Source: Taenia hydatigena (lineage: Eukaryota > Platyhelminthes > Cestoda > Cyclophyllidea > Taeniidae). Taken from it: 64,000 nt of DNA. Location: assembly GCA_036345935.2 (NCBI GenBank), contig JADWOT020000009.1, forward strand, positions 11,933,899-11,997,898, written 5' to 3'. A program made the position numbers and the translations under genes. A model generated the notes under the pieces. It saw only the letters and a list, made by a program, of their open reading frames with translations, was not told the DNA's origin and ran no database searches. Position 1 is the stretch's first letter. Every line of letters starts with the position of its first letter. Shown one piece after another: positions 60,831 through 64,000 of this stretch.

Positions 60831-60870
60831 GAGAGAGAGCGAGAGCGAGAGAGACAGAGGGAGAGTGAGA
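60831..60870. repeat. GA-rich simple repeat
   Basis: Imperfect GAGAGA tract interrupted by C and GG. Confidence 0.85.
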
Positions 60871-60927
60871 TAGTTATGGGGTAAAGTGACCACGTAGAAT
60901 TTCTAGGGGGATAGGATATTGCGTCCG

Positions 60928-60954
60928 TGAGTGTGTGCGCGTGTGTGTGCGTGT
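60928..60954. repeat. (GT)n simple repeat
   Basis: Imperfect GTGTGTGCGCGTGTGTGTGC tract, 60 bp beyond the GA-rich repeat. Confidence 0.85.
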
Positions 60955-63900
60955 CCATATTCGTTTAAATTATCAACCTTCTCATACCATTGGACTCCTC
61001 CGCCCTGGCCAATCATGAGGACGCCACAGGTGTTTATACATAAAACTCCAACGAAGACGGCTCTCCTTTAGCATCTTACTAATAAGCCTTTATTACCAGT
61101 GATAATGAACCCGAAAATAACATGACTAAGCAGTAAATGTGATTAGAGCTTTATATTTTGGGAAACTATTAAATAACGCCAAATCCATTATCGCTTCTGG
61201 GTTATAGCAATAGGCTTGAATCTTTAGTTGAATGCAGGCGGTGGGCTAGACAGGGCGAAACAAGTGCTATTTAAAGTAACTACGACCGTTTCTTCATTTG
61301 TCGTGCGCATGACTTCATTGGAACCTCACTTTTAGTTACTTTAACCCCCTACCGTTCTCCTTTTCGATACTTTGTTTGCGAATGGTACTTTTCCTTTACA
61401 ATTTAAAAATCCTCTGGAGAGCTGTCTGCAGTTCAAGAGTACATGTGATGACAACTTTTCCTCGAGACAGGTTATACCGAAGAAAATCTTCAGAAAGACC
61501 TGGAAACCGCGAATTTTTGAAAGCTGTAGTAATTTTCCCTGTTTACAGTATCAACCGCTTCAGATCATGCCTGTCGTCATCATTCCTTCCATTTATCATA
61601 CTTTCAATCGGTTTTACACCGCGAGGATAAATGCAACCGGGTACCTCGGCCGGTTCTATCCTTCGAGAACTCTTATACACACTAGAAAAGGGTCTTCCAG
61701 ACAAGATAAGATGTGTTCATCGAATGGGTTCCCATAGCTGTGCGGTCTCCTATCTACTACTTCCAGTTGGACAATGGTTTTAATTGCATCAGAGGCTAGT
61801 AAAGCGTTTAGGATACTTGTGAGGGTACCGCTGCACCCACTTACAAGTCCTACACCAAAGAAGTAGTAAGCCTTAGGATGGCTTTTGTGGGAGTAAATCT
61901 AGAGGTCTGCATTAGTGATGGGCATCGGCAGCGGAGAAGGTGCGAAAAAATTAGGGTCATTAAGATGGCTATCAGGATCGCATATACGGTAAATTTAGTG
62001 ATGACTTGACACTCGGCGAATTCCACCGAGGCGAAATAGTAGGGCAATTCTCATTTTCTTTTTTCCATATTAAATTCCTTAAAGTTTCTTTTTTGTCAGA
62101 CAAATAAGAGCTGACCAACTTCAAAGCCACCAACCAAAGTTTGAAATTTCACCGGACCTATAGTTCTGCATTTTGATTAGTAGTACTATAATTTGAATAA
62201 TTTTCCTCGTTACTGAATGCCTTTACTTTAGGAACCTAAATGCGCATTTTATTCGGCCGCGAGTAAGATCCGCTGGAAAGCCTGATCACCGGGCTGTAGC
62301 AGTAGTCCCTGCCCTTCTGTGCGTCGGCGATGCATATTCTCCCCAAATTTGTAATGCCTCCATCACGCTTTAAGGTAGACTCGAGGTGTAACTCACCGAA
62401 TGGTGGAAAATTGCGCAATGGGAATGGCGGGAGTTAAAAGCAAAAAGTTTACACCCATTAAATAGCGTTCTGTGGCTCATTGCTTTACAATGATTATTGT
62501 AGGAGAACGGTGACGGATGAAAATGTTGAAAACCTATTTTTTTGGCTTTAACAGCCGTACAAATAGAATGACATTATTCCAGCAATCCTAATCAAAAACG
62601 CACCTTACTTTGAATGTCATACATTATGCAGCTATCACACTTAAAAAGGAGGCAGATTTTGTTCGCAGTTAATAACTCTTGGATAGTTAGATAGATAGTT
62701 AATTACATTTCGAATGTAAGGAAATTCTCATTTCATAGCCAGTATAAGCTTGAGCACAATATTTAATACACCCAGCCTTTCCCTCTCTCAACTCCACCTC
62801 AACGCCCTTAGAAAGAACCGATCAATTAGCGAGGACATCTTTTATTGGATAAGGCTGTAACAGTGTAGAGGAGTGAGTGGTTATGTGTGGGTTCGGAAGG
62901 GTCAAGAGTGTCCGCTTAGCCACGAAATTCGTATGTACCAACTGCTTCTCACTTCAAATTTTCAATCAAACGAGCATGTATGATTTGCAAACTACTGAGA
63001 AAACTAAATATTTTCCAGACAGTGTTTAGCACTGCGCATTGTGTACAGGTCAAAAGCGATTGTTGATTGGGTAATTTTCCACCCGAATCTAATATTAACT
63101 CTAGCGTTTGAAGTTCTACTATTCCCCACTGTTAACCATTTCACTGTCATCAAAGCCAATGTTTTTAATTCAAATGTTCATAAACCTCACTGTAGTAAAA
63201 CTTATTTGTCGTAGTTACTTAGTCACTGGTGTGGGTGAGATTCATGCGCCCCCATAGCTTAATGGAAAAATATGCGGCTGTTAATATTAATATTAAGACC
63301 AGATCTTTCGCCTTGATTTAAAGGGTGCTACGGCAAAATGGAGCTCATTAAAAACTTATTCATGAGGTCACGCCTCTTAAGGGCGAGTTGGGGGTAAACC
63401 ACATCATCTATGCAAAAAAAGGAAACATGTCCAAAAATGCGAACTTATGAAGTATGAATCGGACCTGGGATGAGGTGAAGAATTAAGTATGGTAGATATT
63501 TACACAAATGCCTAGGGTTTGTTGCTAGACTTACCTCCAACTACACGCACCGATGATCCACTTGCTATTAATATCGAAAAACCAAGAGTAATAGCTTCTT
63601 ATAGATACTTCTGCAGTGCACATTTTTAAGTCTTCCTTTTAGGCAAGAGATGGTTAGTAAGTACAAAACACTAGACGGTTCTGGTGCCTTTGGTCCCTGG
63701 GGACAGAACGTACCCTATGCACGTGTCTTTTATCATTTCGCTACCCAATGAAGTATGGCCTCGACAAACCCCTCTGTCCTTTGCAAAGGTTGGAAGGTGG
63801 AGCTGGAAGACAAACACCAGACATACCATAATTCTAAAACATGAACAACAAAGTGCTTATTTTGAGTGAAGACTTTCGTTGATTCCTTTACTTCCATTCA

Positions 63901-64000
63901 GCTTAAAAGATTAATTTTTTGTTTTCGCCATAAGAGAAAGTCAATTTTTAAATTAACGCTGTCCTTTTTTGACATTTTGCTTTCGCGGTATTAAAACTGA

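Larger units (their letters stand above)
55477..64000. other. Region upstream of the sodium channel gene, no gene seen
   Basis: The 5' untranslated exon(s) and promoter of the sodium channel are expected here but I cannot place them. Open frames such as 59642-59938 and 61372-61737 (plus) have no domain or splice support. The region holds one diverged LTR (57740-57895) and simple repeats at 57.27, 60.83 and 60.93 kb. Otherwise it appears to be plain AT-rich DNA. Confidence 0.45.

Noticed and set aside
61372..61737. 121-codon plus-strand open frame
   Set aside because: No domains or splice partners. Overlapping frames of similar length suggest chance.
63246..63320. tRNA-like 5' half with an A-box match TAGCTTAATGG
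   Set aside because: No B box, no matching acceptor stem and no anticodon stem. At best a tRNA-derived fragment.
1..64000. CRISPR arrays, bacterial operons, rRNA genes
   Set aside because: No regular short repeats with spacers, no ribosome-binding-site-linked gene strings and no rRNA-like stretches were seen. The genes are spliced animal genes.

Overview
The window looks like a nuclear contig of a parasitic flatworm, most likely a tapeworm. The reasons are animal multi-exon genes with some tiny introns (30, 32 and 36 nt), AT-rich intergenic DNA and many short LTR-derived repeats. The species is not identified, and the cestode assignment is inference. There is one 100-N assembly gap at 3613-3712.

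Layout. 1-13 kb is gene-poor and full of decayed repeats; the only supported gene is a partial helical-repeat protein next to the gap (3713-4291). 13-20 kb holds four paralogous small secreted cysteine-rich proteins in a ++-- cluster. Their first exons end in an in-frame stop that is itself part of a splice donor. I found matching second exons, each adding an eighth cysteine, for three of the four. 20-23 kb carries solo LTRs. 23.2-24.2 kb (+) is a three-exon HMG20A/B-like gene of the LSD1-CoREST type, tail-to-tail with a nine-exon MAEA-like gene (24.4-28.3 kb, -), a CTLH/GID ubiquitin ligase subunit. 29.3-30.3 kb is a TRIM-like retroelement. 31.1-32.3 kb (+) is an unidentified coiled-coil protein.

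The largest feature is 32574-55476 (-): a voltage-gated sodium channel alpha subunit reconstructed here as 30 exons with every splice phase consistent (5733 nt, 1910 codons plus stop). It has four domains, a D-E-K-A selectivity filter, an LFM inactivation motif and a C-terminal EF-hand-like/IQ-like region. One intron is a textbook U12-type AT-AC intron and two are GC-AG introns. Several non-coding LTR-flanked elements sit in its introns. 55.5-64 kb is upstream sequence with no gene that I can support.

The genes do not form a pathway. The most novel content is the secreted 8-cysteine family (fixed spacing C-x3-C-x6-C-x24-CC-x17-C-x4-C-x6-C) and the sodium channel with its unusual introns.
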